From Rhizobacter sp. AJA081-3 (GTDB taxonomy: Bacteria; Pseudomonadota; Gammaproteobacteria; Burkholderiales; Burkholderiaceae_C), in assembly GCF_017795745.1 (NCBI RefSeq), contig NZ_CP059067.1, positions 4,030,001 to 4,094,000 on the forward strand: 64,000 nt of DNA. Reading direction: 5' to 3'. A model generated the notes under the pieces. The model ran no database searches. It had not been told where the DNA came from and was given only the letters and a program-made list of their open reading frames with translations. The translations under genes were made by a program, and so were the position numbers. Below, one piece after another: positions 18,006 to 27,816 of this stretch (the stretch's first letter is position 1; each line of letters starts with the position of its first letter).

Positions 18006-18682
18006 CAGCGGACGGGCAGCAGCCGCGACAGCGCCGCGCTCGACAGCTCGCCGATGCGCTGCAGGAACTCGGTGCCCATGTCGGCGGTGTAGCGCGTCGG
18101 GTCGGGCGAGGCGAGCACGAGCATGCCGAAGGCCTCGACCGTGGCGCCGTGGCGGAGCGGGATCATCGCCAGCGACAGCGCCGAGGCGGCGTCGTCCAGC
18201 CACTGCGCGGCCTCGAAGCCGCTGTTCACGCCGCAGTAGGGCAGCGTCAGGCTGCTGGCGAGACTCTTCACATCGGCGCTGACGGCCATCGCGAAGGGCA
18301 GCGTGGCGAAGGCATCGGCAGCTCCCCAGACACGGATGCCGGCCTGCGGGATCATGAACTGGTGCATCAGCTCGCGCGTCAGCACCTCGGGCAGCTCGCC
18401 GGGGTTGGCAGTGAGCATCAGCGCGCGCGTCCAGCGGTGCAGCTTGTCGGCGATGGCCACGTTCTCCTGGCCGTGGCGGATCATCTCGATGATCTTGCCT
18501 TCGAGGCCGCGGTTCTTGTCGCGCAGCATCTCCATCTGCCGCTCCTGCAGCGAGACGGCGCGCTGGCCGTGCGGGCTGGTCAGCTGCACGGCGCTGAGCA
18601 GCTCGGCGTGGCGCTCGAAGAAGCCCGGCGTGTTGGCCAGGTAGTTGGCGATGTCCTGCTCGGTGATGCCCTGGATGCTCAC
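18005..18682 (-). CDS. DUF484 family protein (GAF-like)
   Basis: This 225-residue protein belongs to DUF484, whose C-terminal part has a GAF-like fold. The N-terminus (ITEQDIANYLANTPGFFERH) and the QERQ...LRDKNRGLEGKI coiled-coil segment are typical. Its function is unknown; it is conserved between dapF and xerC. It starts with GTG. The stop overlaps the xerC start by one base, so the genes are translationally linked. The dapF stop lies 13 nt upstream of its start. Confidence 0.9.
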   Translation of the reverse strand: MSIQGITEQDIANYLANTPGFFERHAELLSAVQLTSPHGQRAVSLQERQMEMLRDKNRGLEGKIIEMIRHGQENVAIADKLHRWTRALMLTANPGELPEVLTRELMHQFMIPQAGIRVWGAADAFATLPFAMAVSADVKSLASSLTLPYCGVNSGFEAAQWLDDAASALSLAMIPLRHGATVEAFGMLVLASPDPTRYTADMGTEFLQRIGELSSAALSRLLPVR

Positions 18683-18695
18683 GGTTGGCCCTTCG

Positions 18696-19550
18696 TCATA
18701 GTTCGATCTCGCCTTCGAAAACCGTCACGGCCGGCCCGGTCATGAACACATGGCTCGCGCCGCCGGCCCACTCGATCGTGAGCTGCCCGCCGCGCGTGTC
18801 GACGTCGACCTTCGCATCGAGCAGCCCGAGCCGGATGCCCGCCACCACCGCCGCGCAGGCGCCGGTGCCGCAGGCCAGCGTCTCGCCGGCGCCGCGCTCG
18901 TGCACGCGCAGCTTGATGTGGCTGCGCGACAGCATCTGAACGAAGCCGGCGTTGACGTGGCGCGGGAAGCGCGCATGCGTCTCGATCATCGGGCCCTGGG
19001 TGCCGACGGCTGCACCGTCGACGTCGTGCACGAACTGCACCGCGTGCGGGTTGCCCATCGACAGCACGGCCACGTCGACTGCGTAGTCGCCCAGGTCGAG
19101 CGGCCACAGCGCGAAGCCGTTCTGTTCGCGCGGCACCAGGCCGGCGGTTTCGAAGGGGACGCGTTCGGGGTCGAACACCGGCGCATTCATGTCGACCGTC
19201 ACGCGGCCGTCGGGCTGCGCGCGCAGTTCGAGCAGCGTGTTCATCGTCTCGACGCGCACGGTGTTCTTGTCGGTGAGATGTTTGTCCTGCACGAAGCGCA
19301 CGAAGCAGCGCGCGCCGTTGCCGCACTGTTCCACCTCGTCGCCGCTGCTGCCGTTGAAGATGCGGTAGCGGAAGTCCACCCCCGGCGTGGCGCTCTTCTC
19401 GACGACAAGGATCTGGTCGGCACCCACGCCGAAGCGTCGGTCGCCCAGGCGGCGGTACTGCTCGGGGGTGATCGCGAGCGGGCCGCGCGTGGCGTCGAGC
19501 ACGACGAAGTCGTTGCCCGCGCCCTGCATCTTGGTGAAGTGGAGTTTCAT
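18696..19550 (-). CDS. dapF: diaminopimelate epimerase
   Basis: The enzyme interconverts LL- and meso-diaminopimelate in lysine and peptidoglycan synthesis. The protein is 284 residues and has the two catalytic cysteines in CGNGARC and ACGTGACA, plus the N-terminal MQGAGNDF motif. The start MKLHFTKM is standard for the family. The open frame continues far upstream, but that part is intergenic repeat and another gene in the wrong frame. It heads dapF-DUF484-xerC-rlmI. Confidence 0.96.
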   Translation of the reverse strand: MKLHFTKMQGAGNDFVVLDATRGPLAITPEQYRRLGDRRFGVGADQILVVEKSATPGVDFRYRIFNGSSGDEVEQCGNGARCFVRFVQDKHLTDKNTVRVETMNTLLELRAQPDGRVTVDMNAPVFDPERVPFETAGLVPREQNGFALWPLDLGDYAVDVAVLSMGNPHAVQFVHDVDGAAVGTQGPMIETHARFPRHVNAGFVQMLSRSHIKLRVHERGAGETLACGTGACAAVVAGIRLGLLDAKVDVDTRGGQLTIEWAGGASHVFMTGPAVTVFEGEIEL

Positions 19551-19579
19551 CCTGGGAGGGATTATCGGCGCGACTGCGG

Positions 19580-19667
19580 GGCAGCCCGCCGGTCTCGCCC
19601 GGCCGGCGAGATCCTTTCTTCTGCTGGCCCAGAAGAAAGGACCCAAAGAAGAGGGCCTGAACACGAT
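19580..19667 (-). repeat. intergenic hairpin repeat, copy 1
   Basis: This 88-bp element contains an 11-bp perfect stem (19613-19623 with 19630-19640) around the 6-nt loop CTGGCC, flanked by conserved GCAGCCCGCCGGT and CAAAGAAGAGGGCCTG-type arms. It matches copy 2 (19812-19899) in inverted orientation. It resembles the CTTTCTT...AAGAAAG repeats scattered between genes in Burkholderiales. It lies between dapF and the acyltransferase gene. Confidence 0.75.
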
Positions 19668-19811
19668 CTGGCCGCTGCCGCTGGCTAGAGGGTTCGGCTG
19701 TTGAAGGCCCAGGTGAACGAACCAATGGCTCGTCCAACACGCGCTCGGTGGTGCAAGCCTGCAGATCGGGCCACAGGCCGCCTCTGGTCTGCTGCCAGCA
19801 CAACGGATCGA

Positions 19812-19899
19812 ATCGTGTTCCAGGCCCTTTGCTTTGGTGACTTTCATTTGGGCCAGCAAATGAAAGTTACCGCCGGCCGGGCGCGACCGGCGGGCTGCC
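19812..19899 (+). repeat. intergenic hairpin repeat, copy 2 (inverted)
   Basis: This is the inverted partner of the repeat at 19580-19667. Its 11-bp stem (19840-19850 with 19857-19867) surrounds the loop GGCCAG, the reverse complement of the copy 1 loop. The stem sequences of the two copies differ, yet each remains perfectly paired, which indicates selection for the hairpin. The flanks (ATCGTGTTCCAGGCCC and CCGGCGGGCTGC) match copy 1. About 144 nt of unique sequence separates the copies. Confidence 0.75.
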
Positions 19900-19912
19900 G
19901 CACGCAGGAACG

Positions 19913-20788
19913 TCAGTACAACGAAGCCTCCCCAGCAGGCCGCGTCTTGAACCGCTTGTGCACCCACAGGTACTGCGCCGGATTGCGACGGATCTCGTCC
20001 TCGATCCACCGATTCATCCGTGCCGTATCGGCCAGCGCATCGTCCGTAGGGAAGTCGGCCCACGGCGGCATGAATCGCACCCGGTACCCCCGCCCGCCCG
20101 GCAGCATCTCCGCCAGCACCGGCTGCACGACCATGCCCAGCGCGCGCGCCATGCGCGAAGGCGCGAGCAAGGTGGCTGCCGGCACGCCGAAGAAGGGCAC
20201 AAACGCCGCATCGCGTTCGCCGAAATCCATGTCGGGCAGATTGAAGAAGCCGGTGCCCTGGCGGATCTCGCGGATCAGCGGCTTGGCCGAATCGCTGCGC
20301 GGGAAGATCACCGCGTTGCCCAGGCGCAGCCGGCCGCGGCGCATCACGGCGTCCATCACCGCGTTGGTCTGCTGCTGGTAGATCGACGCGCCCTTCTTCT
20401 TCTGGAACAGCAGCACCGAGGCGCCCGCCACGTCGAGCGCCATGAAGTGCGGCACCAGCCACATCACCGGGCGCTCGCTGCGCTCGGCCAGGTCGACCTC
20501 GCCCTCCACATGGATCAGGCGCATCAGCCGCTCGCGCGGCGCCCACCACAGCAGGCCGCGCTCGACGATGCTGCGACCGAGCCAGCCGAAGTGATCGCGC
20601 GCCAGGCGCTCGCGCTCGGCCGGCGTCTTCTCGGGGAAACACAGCTCCAGGTTGCGCAAGGCGATGCGCCGGCGCGACTTCGCCAGCCGGTACAGCAGCC
20701 CGCCGAGGCCGCGGCCGAACGCCGCCTGCGCCCCCAACGGCAGCCAGTGCAGCACCCACAACAGCGCCAGCAGGAGGCGAGCGGCCAA
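19913..20788 (-). CDS. lipid A biosynthesis acyltransferase (LpxL/HtrB family), second copy
   Basis: This is a protein of about 291 residues. It has an N-terminal hydrophobic helix ([14 protein letters not shown]) and the acyltransferase region with [11 protein letters not shown], containing the HX4D motif. The family transfers acyl chains to Kdo2-lipid IVA at the inner membrane. No ATG fits; I chose the TTG at 20788, which retains the membrane helix and has GGGGAAA upstream. It starts 20 nt after the stop of the related gene at 20809, so the two form an operon. They probably add different secondary acyl chains. Confidence 0.88.
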   Translation of the reverse strand: MAARLLLALLWVLHWLPLGAQAAFGRGLGGLLYRLAKSRRRIALRNLELCFPEKTPAERERLARDHFGWLGRSIVERGLLWWAPRERLMRLIHVEGEVDLAERSERPVMWLVPHFMALDVAGASVLLFQKKKGASIYQQQTNAVMDAVMRRGRLRLGNAVIFPRSDSAKPLIREIRQGTGFFNLPDMDFGERDAAFVPFFGVPAATLLAPSRMARALGMVVQPVLAEMLPGGRGYRVRFMPPWADFPTDDALADTARMNRWIEDEIRRNPAQYLWVHKRFKTRPAGEASLY

Positions 20789-20808
20789 AGGACGTTTCCC
20801 CGAAGTTC

Positions 20809-21669
20809 TCAGTCGGCCGCGCCGGCGCGGGGCGCCTTGTAGCGGTGGTAGCCCCACAGGTACTGCTGCGGGCACTGGCGGATCAGCGATTCCATCGCGC
20901 GGTTGATGACGGCCGCCGATTCTGCCTGCGCCGACGCATCGGCCGGCAGCGGCTCGGGCATCGGCGAGATGCGCACGGTGTAGCCGCGGCCGCCACGCAG
21001 GCGCTCGCCCCAGATGAGCAGCGGCAGCGCGCCGGTCTGCTGCGCCAGCCGTGCGGCCAGCGTCATCGTGTAGGCGTTGCGGCCGAAGAACGGCGCCCAT
21101 TCGCCCATGCCCTCGGGCGGCACCTGATCGGGCAGCAGGCCCACCGTCTCGCCGCGGCGCAGCGCGCGGATCATCTGCCGCACGCCGGCCAGCGAGGCCG
21201 GCGCGGTGGCCAGCCCCGGGCGGGCGCGCGAGCCTTCGATCACCTCGCGCAGCCAGGGCTGGCGCGCGGGCCGGTAGAGCACCGTGATCGGGCCGTACTG
21301 CGCCGCGAAATGTTCGGCATACGCCTGCGCGCAGATCTCGAAGCAGCCCAGGTGCGGCGTGAGCAGCAGCAGGCCGCGGCCCTGCGCATGCGCAGCCTCG
21401 ACGAACTCGCCGCCTTCGATGCGCACGAAGCCCGACAACGGCGTCGATTCGGGCCGCAGCCACAGAAAGGGCAGCTCGGCGATCATGCGGCCCGCCTCGG
21501 CAATGGCCGCGCGGGCGGCCGGTGCCGAAATGCCCGCCTGGGCGACGTGATCCCGGAAGCGCCGCCGGTAAGTCGGCGACAAGACGTAACCCAGCCAGCC
21601 CACCCCCGCACCCAGGGTGTGAAGAAAGCCCAGCGAACGGCGTGACAACCAGCGGAACAGTCGAATCAT
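20809..21669 (-). CDS. lipid A biosynthesis acyltransferase (LpxL/HtrB family), first copy
   Basis: This 286-residue protein has a short N-terminal hydrophobic segment and the acyltransferase motif TPHLGCFEI (HX4E form), followed by [11 protein letters not shown] and LLPDQVP. These are hallmarks of the LpxL/LpxM family of lipid A late acyltransferases. It is divergent from metK and leads a two-gene operon with the paralogue at 19913-20788. The ATG is preceded very closely by AGGAAG, an unusually short spacing. Confidence 0.92.
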   Translation of the reverse strand: MIRLFRWLSRRSLGFLHTLGAGVGWLGYVLSPTYRRRFRDHVAQAGISAPAARAAIAEAGRMIAELPFLWLRPESTPLSGFVRIEGGEFVEAAHAQGRGLLLLTPHLGCFEICAQAYAEHFAAQYGPITVLYRPARQPWLREVIEGSRARPGLATAPASLAGVRQMIRALRRGETVGLLPDQVPPEGMGEWAPFFGRNAYTMTLAARLAQQTGALPLLIWGERLRGGRGYTVRISPMPEPLPADASAQAESAAVINRAMESLIRQCPQQYLWGYHRYKAPRAGAAD

Positions 21670-21801
21670 CTTCCTATAATTGGCACGTCGCCGAGTTATG
21701 AACTACTTGCGGGGCGACTCACAAAATCCGCTAAAGCGTTCGCCGCTCCTCCAAACCATCCAGGCCGGCAACGCAGTGTGCAACCTGACTGGAGTTTAAG
21801 A

Positions 21802-22983
21802 GTGTCGAACGATTTCCTTTTCACATCCGAATCCGTCTCTGAAGGCCACCCCGACAAGGTCGCCGACCAGATCTCGGACGCCATTCTCGATGCGATCTTC
21901 AAGCAGGACCCGCGCTCGCGCGTGGCCGCCGAAACGCTGACCAACACCGGCCTCGTGGTGCTGGCCGGCGAGATCACCACCAACGCGCATGTCGACTACA
22001 TCCAGGTCGCGCGCGACACCATCAAGCGCATCGGCTACGACAACACCGAGTACGGCATCGACTACAAGGGCTGCGCGGTGCTGGTGGCCTACGACAAGCA
22101 GAGCAATGACATCGCTCAAGGCGTGGACCACGCCAGCGACGACCACCTGAACACCGGCGCCGGCGACCAGGGCCTGATGTTCGGCTACGCCTGCGACGAG
22201 ACGCCCGAGCTGATGCCCGCGCCGATCTACTACGCGCACCGCCTCGTCGAGCGCCAGGCGCAACTGCGCAAGGACGGCCGCCTGCCCTTCCTGCGTCCTG
22301 ACGCGAAGAGCCAGGTGACGATGCGTTATGTCGACGGCAAGCCGCACAGCATCGACACCGTGGTGCTGAGCACGCAGCACGCGCCCGAGTACAGCCTGGG
22401 CCACAAGATGACCGACGCCTTCTACGAGGCGGTGCGCGAAGAGATCATCAAGCCGGTGCTGCCGAAGGCCTTTCTGACCAAGGACACCAAGTACCTGATC
22501 AACCCGACCGGCCGCTTCGTCATCGGCGGCCCGCAGGGCGACTGCGGCCTGACCGGCCGCAAGATCATCGTCGACACCTACGGCGGGGCCTGCCCGCACG
22601 GCGGCGGCGCGTTCTCGGGCAAGGACCCGTCCAAGGTCGACCGTTCGGCCGCCTACGCCGCGCGCTACGTCGCCAAGAACGTGGTGGCCGCCGGCCTGGC
22701 CAAGCAATGCCAGGTGCAGGTGGCCTACGCCATTGGCGTGGCCAAGCCGATGAACGTGACCGTCTACACCGAGGGCACCGGCGTCATCAGCGACGACAAG
22801 ATCGCCATGCTGGTCAACCAGCATTTCGACCTGCGCCCGAAGGGCATCATCCAGATGCTCGATCTGCTGCGCCCGATCTACGAAAAGACGGCCGCCTACG
22901 GCCACTTCGGCCGCGAGGAGCCGGAGTTCACCTGGGAGCGCACCGACAAGGCTGCCGCGCTCAAGGCTGCCGCGGGCCTGTGA
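21802..22983 (+). CDS. metK: S-adenosylmethionine synthetase
   Basis: The enzyme makes S-adenosylmethionine from methionine and ATP. This 393-residue protein has the N-terminal [13 protein letters not shown] motif with the catalytic histidine, the GAGDQG loop (around residues 118-123), and the later [19 protein letters not shown] segment. The GTG at 21802 is chosen because [12 protein letters not shown] is the usual N-terminus and GGAG lies about 8 nt before it. A strong hairpin terminator follows. Together with ahcY and metF at 52-55 kb it forms the activated-methyl cycle. Confidence 0.97.
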   Translation: MSNDFLFTSESVSEGHPDKVADQISDAILDAIFKQDPRSRVAAETLTNTGLVVLAGEITTNAHVDYIQVARDTIKRIGYDNTEYGIDYKGCAVLVAYDKQSNDIAQGVDHASDDHLNTGAGDQGLMFGYACDETPELMPAPIYYAHRLVERQAQLRKDGRLPFLRPDAKSQVTMRYVDGKPHSIDTVVLSTQHAPEYSLGHKMTDAFYEAVREEIIKPVLPKAFLTKDTKYLINPTGRFVIGGPQGDCGLTGRKIIVDTYGGACPHGGGAFSGKDPSKVDRSAAYAARYVAKNVVAAGLAKQCQVQVAYAIGVAKPMNVTVYTEGTGVISDDKIAMLVNQHFDLRPKGIIQMLDLLRPIYEKTAAYGHFGREEPEFTWERTDKAAALKAAAGL

Positions 22984-23015
22984 TCACGGGCGGCACGCGC
23001 CGCCACCGAAGTCAG

Positions 23016-23041
23016 CGACGGGCGACGAAAGTCGCCCGTCG
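23016..23041. terminator. metK terminator hairpin
   Basis: A perfect 11-bp GC-rich stem (23016-23026 with 23031-23041) has a GAAA tetraloop and is followed on the plus strand by TCGTTTG. It lies 32 nt past the metK stop and 15 nt before the convergent gene's stop, so it may serve both directions. Confidence 0.75.
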
Positions 23042-23056
23042 TCGTTTGCGCCCGCC

Positions 23057-24310
23057 TCAGCGCCCCAGGATCCCCTTCAGCAGATCCAGCGGCTTGGGCA
23101 TCTTGTCTTCCTTCTTCTCTTCCGCCTCGGGCTTGGGCGCCGGCTCTTCGCCAGCCTTGCGCGAAGGCGGGCGCTCCATCGACGGCATGCCCAGAATCAC
23201 CGTGGCCACCGACTTGACGCGCAGCTTGGCCGCCCACACCGGCTCCCACACGGCCTTCGGGTCGGCCGGCCGTGGCGGGTGCGCGAGGTTCAGTTCGTTG
23301 CCGTAGGCGATGGCGCGCAGCATGCCGCCCTGCCCCGGGAACACGCCCTTGGGCACGGTGCAGTGGGTGGTGGCCGGCGCGAGCAGCACCTTCTCCTTCA
23401 GCCAGCGGTCGACGGCGGAATTGGTCTGGTAGTCGATCAGTCCGAAGCCGGCTTCGGGCACTTCGCTCGAGGTCCAGATCACCATCTCGTCCTGCTTGGC
23501 GGCGCCCATGCCGGCGATGAAGTAGGCGCGCGCGGTGGGCAGTGCGGCCCAGGCCAGGTCGGTGGCGCCGCCCTGGTCGGCCTGCTGCACCTGCAGCGCA
23601 GGCATCAGGTCCTGCGCGGCCTGGATCTGGAAGCGAAAGCCCTCGGGCACGCCGCTGCCGGTGAACGTGTGCTCGCCGACCAGCGAGGCGTTGTCGGGCA
23701 CCATGCGCTCGTCGGCCGGGGTCGGCCACACCGGGCGGCCCACCGCGCTGTGCGCGCCGCGCTGCGTGGCGCGCCGCGAGACGAAGAACTTCGCCATGTC
23801 GGCCGCCGAAGCGGTGGCCATGTCGAGCACCTTGGGCTGGCCGGGGCGCACCGTGGCGCCGCAGCCCCAGTAGAGCAGCAGCTTGCCCTTCGGGCGCTCG
23901 TAGTCCTGCTCGACCACCTTGTCGTCGTCGTCGCGCGGCGCGGGCGTGCGCACCTCCTTCGGTGACTGCAGCTTGAGCGCCGGGCTCAAGAAGCCCGCCG
24001 GCACGGCCTGCTGGGCTTCGGAGAGCGACGGGTTCGCGCGCGTCATCAGCGTGACGTCGACCCAGCGGCCGGCGGCGCCGGTCTGCGTCTGGCCGAAGCT
24101 GTTCTTCGCGCCGGCGCCGCCGCCGAACAAGCCGCCGAGCGCGCTCATCGGGTTCATGCCGCCGGCGCCCATGCCGGGCATGCCCATGCCGCTGTAGGTG
24201 GCCACGTCGATCCAGGCCTGGGCCTGGGGTGGCTTGACGTTCGAGGTCTGCGCCGTCGCGGCGAAGGTGCTGGCGACGAGCAGGACGGCGATGGCGGGCT
24301 GGGCGTTCAT
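23057..24310 (-). CDS. exported protein of unknown function
   Basis: This 417-residue protein has a signal peptide (MNAQPAIAVLLVASTFAATAQ). It then has a glycine/methionine-rich segment (GMGMPGMGAGGMNPMSALGG, about residues 39-60), a folded middle part, and a proline/lysine/glutamate-rich stretch near the end (KPEAEEKKEDKMPKP). I do not recognise the family. The ATG at 24310 is chosen for the signal peptide. It is probably periplasmic or cell-surface. It is convergent with metK and shares its terminator. Confidence 0.8.
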   Translation of the reverse strand: MNAQPAIAVLLVASTFAATAQTSNVKPPQAQAWIDVATYSGMGMPGMGAGGMNPMSALGGLFGGGAGAKNSFGQTQTGAAGRWVDVTLMTRANPSLSEAQQAVPAGFLSPALKLQSPKEVRTPAPRDDDDKVVEQDYERPKGKLLLYWGCGATVRPGQPKVLDMATASAADMAKFFVSRRATQRGAHSAVGRPVWPTPADERMVPDNASLVGEHTFTGSGVPEGFRFQIQAAQDLMPALQVQQADQGGATDLAWAALPTARAYFIAGMGAAKQDEMVIWTSSEVPEAGFGLIDYQTNSAVDRWLKEKVLLAPATTHCTVPKGVFPGQGGMLRAIAYGNELNLAHPPRPADPKAVWEPVWAAKLRVKSVATVILGMPSMERPPSRKAGEEPAPKPEAEEKKEDKMPKPLDLLKGILGR

Positions 24311-24415
24311 GGCGGACTCCACGGGTGAAGAGTGCAAGGGATTTTCTCGCCATCCTCTCGCAGCAGGACGATCTGCATCAGTCCTTGCTCGTGGGATGGA
24401 AGGATTCGGAAGGCA

Positions 24416-27400
24416 TCACGCGCCGTGGCGGCCGGCCAGCGCCAGCAGCTCGCGGTTGACCGCGTTGCGATCGAGGAAGCTGGCGCGAAACTCATCGGGG
24501 ACGTGCGACGCGTGCAGTTCCATCACCCAGGCCCGCCCCTCGGCCAGCTCCGCGCGGGCCTGCGTCTGGTCGCCGAGCGCCAGGTGCACGCGCGCCGCGA
24601 CCCACCACATTTCGCCGAGGTAGAAGCTCTCCGGCTGGTGCGTGGCGGCCAGCGCCAGCGCAGCCTGCGCATGCGGCAGCGCACGCTGCCAGGCGCCCTG
24701 TGCCGCCGCACAGCCGGCGGCCCTCACGTGCGCCGACATCGCCAGCCCGAAGCGCTCGTGCACGCCGGCCCAGGTGGCCAGGCCGGAGGCCAGCGCCTCG
24801 CCCTCGTCGGGCGCGACGATGTGCGAGGCGAACAGCGTGGCGATGCGGTGGTACACGTCGTCGGGGTTCGGGATCATCGCCAGCGCCGCGCGCATTGGCG
24901 TCAGCGCATCGCCGCCGAGCTGATGGGCCAGTTCGGCGCGCAGCACCTGCTGGAACATCGCGATGCCCGGCGGGATGCCGGCGCGATCGTGCGCGAGCAG
25001 GCGCTGCACGCGGGCCGGCTGGCCGAGGTGAAGAAAGAGCACCGCCAGGCGCTGCTCGGTCATCGTGATGTCGGTCGCGGAGCCCTGCGCGAGCAGGCCC
25101 TCCAGCGCCTCCTCGAGCAGCGGCAGCGCTTCGGCGTAGTGGCCGATGTCGCGCAGCCGGTGGGCATGCGGCGTCTGCATCTGCAGCAGGCGCACGCGGC
25201 CCACCTCGCCGGTGGACAAGGCGATCTGGCGCGCCTGCAGCGACATCTCGCAGGCCTCGCGCACCCGCCCGAGCTTGGCCTGGCCGGCCGCACCGTTGGA
25301 CAGCGAGCGCCACAGCAGGTCGGGCCGGCCGGCCGCTCGCGCGAGCGACTGGCAGCTCTGCCAGCCGCGGATCGACTCGCGCAGCCGGCCGGCGTAGTCC
25401 AGCGCGAGCGACAGCGCCTCCCAGAACTCCCACTGTTGCTCGGTCGTGCCATGCGCCTCGACCCAGGCCGTGTAGGGCTCCAGCACGCTCACGCCTTCGA
25501 GCGTGCGGCGTGCGTCGCCGAGCGCGCCCGACCAGGCAATCGCGAAGCGCAGCTCGAGCGCCGGCTCGCCTTGCGCCCGTGCCGCCGCGACGGCCTGCGG
25601 CGCCAGCCGCAGCGCCTCGTCGATCTCGAAGCGCGTGATGGCCAGCTCGAGCCGCACGCCCAGCGCCTGCAGCCTTTGAGCCTCGCTGCGGGCCGCCGCG
25701 TCGAGCTCGGCCACGGCCGCCTGGGCCTGGTCGCCGAGGTCGTTGCTGGCCAGCACGCTCGCCCGCTGAAGCAGTGCCGCGAAGCGCGCATCGCCGTCGC
25801 CGGCGCGCTCGAAGCACCCGGCCGCCTGCGCCAGCAGCTGCGTGTGCTCGACCGAGCGCCCGGCATCGCGCGAGCGCCGCGCCGCGTCGAGGAAGGCGCG
25901 CGCGGCGTCGGCCCAGCGCTCGGCGTGGCCCCAGTGGGCCGCGAGCCGGGCGGGTTCGCCGCCGCGCGCCTGCAGGAATGCGGCGATCTCGGCATGCAGC
26001 TGGCGCGCCACGGGCCGCGGCACCGACGCGAGCGCGGCCTCGTAGATCAGGTCGTGCGCGAAGGCGCCGTCGCGCAGCACCTGCGCCGCCTCCAGCTCGG
26101 CCCAGGGGTCGGCCAGGTCGAGCGTGCGCAAGCCCAGCACGCTCGAGGCCAGCTCGATGGAGAAGTCGGGCGCGGCCACCGCCGCGCAGCGGGCGAGCTG
26201 CACTGCAGGCACCGAGAGCTGCCCGATGCGGCGCTCGATCAGCGCGCTGACGTCGAGCGCCGCGGGCAGCCGCGCAGGCAGCCCGCCCACGCCCTGGGTC
26301 AGCCAGGCCTTCACCGTCTCGAGCAGGTAGAGCGGGTTGCCGCCGGTGTGGCGCAGCAGCGCGGCGGCGCAGTCGGGCCCGCTCAAGGTGTCGATGCCCA
26401 GCGAGTCGACCAGTTCCGCCACCTGCTCGAGGCCGAGCGGCTGCAGGGTCAGCCGCAGCGTTTGCGGTTGCGACAGCAGCGCTTCCAGCCAGGCGCGGCC
26501 GGAGCTGCCCACCTCGGCGGCGCGCGCGGCCACCACCCAGCGGCAGTGCGTGGCCCCGGCCACGTACTGCAGCAGCTCGATGCTGGCGGGGTCGGCGAAG
26601 TGCAGGTCGTCGATCACGCAGCCTTCGAGCCCGAGTTCGTCGCTCTCCAGCACCGCGGCCACGCCATTGAAGAAGCGCGTGCGCTGCGCCTCGTCGCGCA
26701 GCGGAGCGGCCACGCCGAATTCGGGCAGCAGCTGGGCGAGTGCCTGCTGAAGCGTGCCGTCCAGGCGCCTCAGCGCATCGCGCGGCAACTGGCGCAGCAG
26801 GCGCGAGAAGCTGGCGTAGACGACTCGGTCGTCACCGGGCCGTGCGCTGCCGACGAGCACGCGCCCGCGCTCGGCGGCGAAGTCCGACGCCAGCCGTGTC
26901 TTGCCCATGCCGGCATCGCCGCTGAGCACGGCGCAGTGGCCACGATCCCAGGCATCGTGCAGGGCCTGCCGCTCGCGCTCGCGGCCGATCAGGCGGGGTG
27001 GGCGAAGCACGGACGCAGGCACCCGCGAGGCCGCCACCGGCCCGGCCGCCGGCACGGCCTGTTCGATCGTCGCCAGCAGGGCCAGCGTCTCGGCGCCCGG
27101 GTGCGTGCCGACTTCGTCCTTGAGCAGCCGTTCGCAGCGGTCGAACGCCAGCAGCGCGGCCGCGCGTTCACCGGCCAGGTAGTGCAGCCGCATGACACGG
27201 CGATGTGCGTCTTCCGAGAGCGGGTCGAGCGCCAGCAGCTCCTGGGCATGCGACAAGGCATCGGCATAGTCTCGCGATGCTTCGGCACCCGCAGACAACT
27301 CGGCGAGCGCGTCGCGCAGGCGGGCTCGCCGCCGCTCGCCCTGCTGCTCCAGCCACTGGGCGAGCTCACCGCGGAACTCGTCGGCCGCGCCGGCGAGCAC

Positions 27401-27691
27401 GCTGTCGGCATCGGCCAGGTCGTGCACCACGCCCTGCGCCAGCGCGAGGGTGGCGTTGCCGCTGACCAGGGCCTGGCCGAGCAGGCGCTTGAGCTGGAAC
27501 AGCCGCTGGCGCAAGGCGTTGCGCGCGGCCTCGGCATCGCTGTCGGGCCACAGCAGCGCGGCCAGCCGCGTGCGCGCGGTCGGGCCTTCGAGCGCCAGCC
27601 AGGCGAGCAAGGCAGCGTCGCGCGGCGCGAGCGGCACCGTGGCCCCGTCGAGGCCGGTGACATGCGGGCTGGTGGCGAGGTGGAGTTGCAA
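24416..27691 (-). CDS. BTAD-AAA ATPase-TPR transcriptional regulator (STAND-like)
   Basis: This is a protein of about 1090 residues. The N-terminal ~210 residues hold a winged-helix and bacterial transcriptional activation domain (DAALLAWLALEG...LWPDSDAEAARNALRQRLFQLKRLL). Next is an ATPase with Walker A GDAGMGKT (about 258-265) and CVIDDLHFAD as Walker B. The rest is a long helical TPR-like region. The architecture is that of AfsR/SARP-type and MalT-type signal-transduction ATPases. No ATG fits; the TTG at 27691 begins just before the domain, and a GTG further upstream would overlap the divergent gene. The regulated genes are unknown. Confidence 0.8.
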   Translation of the reverse strand: MQLHLATSPHVTGLDGATVPLAPRDAALLAWLALEGPTARTRLAALLWPDSDAEAARNALRQRLFQLKRLLGQALVSGNATLALAQGVVHDLADADSVLAGAADEFRGELAQWLEQQGERRRARLRDALAELSAGAEASRDYADALSHAQELLALDPLSEDAHRRVMRLHYLAGERAAALLAFDRCERLLKDEVGTHPGAETLALLATIEQAVPAAGPVAASRVPASVLRPPRLIGRERERQALHDAWDRGHCAVLSGDAGMGKTRLASDFAAERGRVLVGSARPGDDRVVYASFSRLLRQLPRDALRRLDGTLQQALAQLLPEFGVAAPLRDEAQRTRFFNGVAAVLESDELGLEGCVIDDLHFADPASIELLQYVAGATHCRWVVAARAAEVGSSGRAWLEALLSQPQTLRLTLQPLGLEQVAELVDSLGIDTLSGPDCAAALLRHTGGNPLYLLETVKAWLTQGVGGLPARLPAALDVSALIERRIGQLSVPAVQLARCAAVAAPDFSIELASSVLGLRTLDLADPWAELEAAQVLRDGAFAHDLIYEAALASVPRPVARQLHAEIAAFLQARGGEPARLAAHWGHAERWADAARAFLDAARRSRDAGRSVEHTQLLAQAAGCFERAGDGDARFAALLQRASVLASNDLGDQAQAAVAELDAAARSEAQRLQALGVRLELAITRFEIDEALRLAPQAVAAARAQGEPALELRFAIAWSGALGDARRTLEGVSVLEPYTAWVEAHGTTEQQWEFWEALSLALDYAGRLRESIRGWQSCQSLARAAGRPDLLWRSLSNGAAGQAKLGRVREACEMSLQARQIALSTGEVGRVRLLQMQTPHAHRLRDIGHYAEALPLLEEALEGLLAQGSATDITMTEQRLAVLFLHLGQPARVQRLLAHDRAGIPPGIAMFQQVLRAELAHQLGGDALTPMRAALAMIPNPDDVYHRIATLFASHIVAPDEGEALASGLATWAGVHERFGLAMSAHVRAAGCAAAQGAWQRALPHAQAALALAATHQPESFYLGEMWWVAARVHLALGDQTQARAELAEGRAWVMELHASHVPDEFRASFLDRNAVNRELLALAGRHGA

Positions 27692-27816
27692 GGGGGCTCG
27701 GCGACGTTCGACGGATTGTCCTGTGGCGCGGCAGCGCAGCGCACCCCCGGGTTGTACGCAGGTTCGCGTTATGCCGCCGTTAGACCGGGGGCCGGCCTGC
27801 ACCACAATGCCGGCGC

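Noticed and set aside
18696-20759. A single 687-codon minus-strand frame spanning dapF and the gap upstream
   Set aside because: Only the last 284 codons match DapF. The rest runs through the hairpin repeats and the acyltransferase gene in the wrong frame, so it is not a fusion protein.
21670-21801. Possible SAM-sensing riboswitch before metK
   Set aside because: I could not build any known SAM or SAH riboswitch structure in this gap; only ordinary promoter-like AT patches are visible (TATAAT at 21675-21680 without a -35 box).
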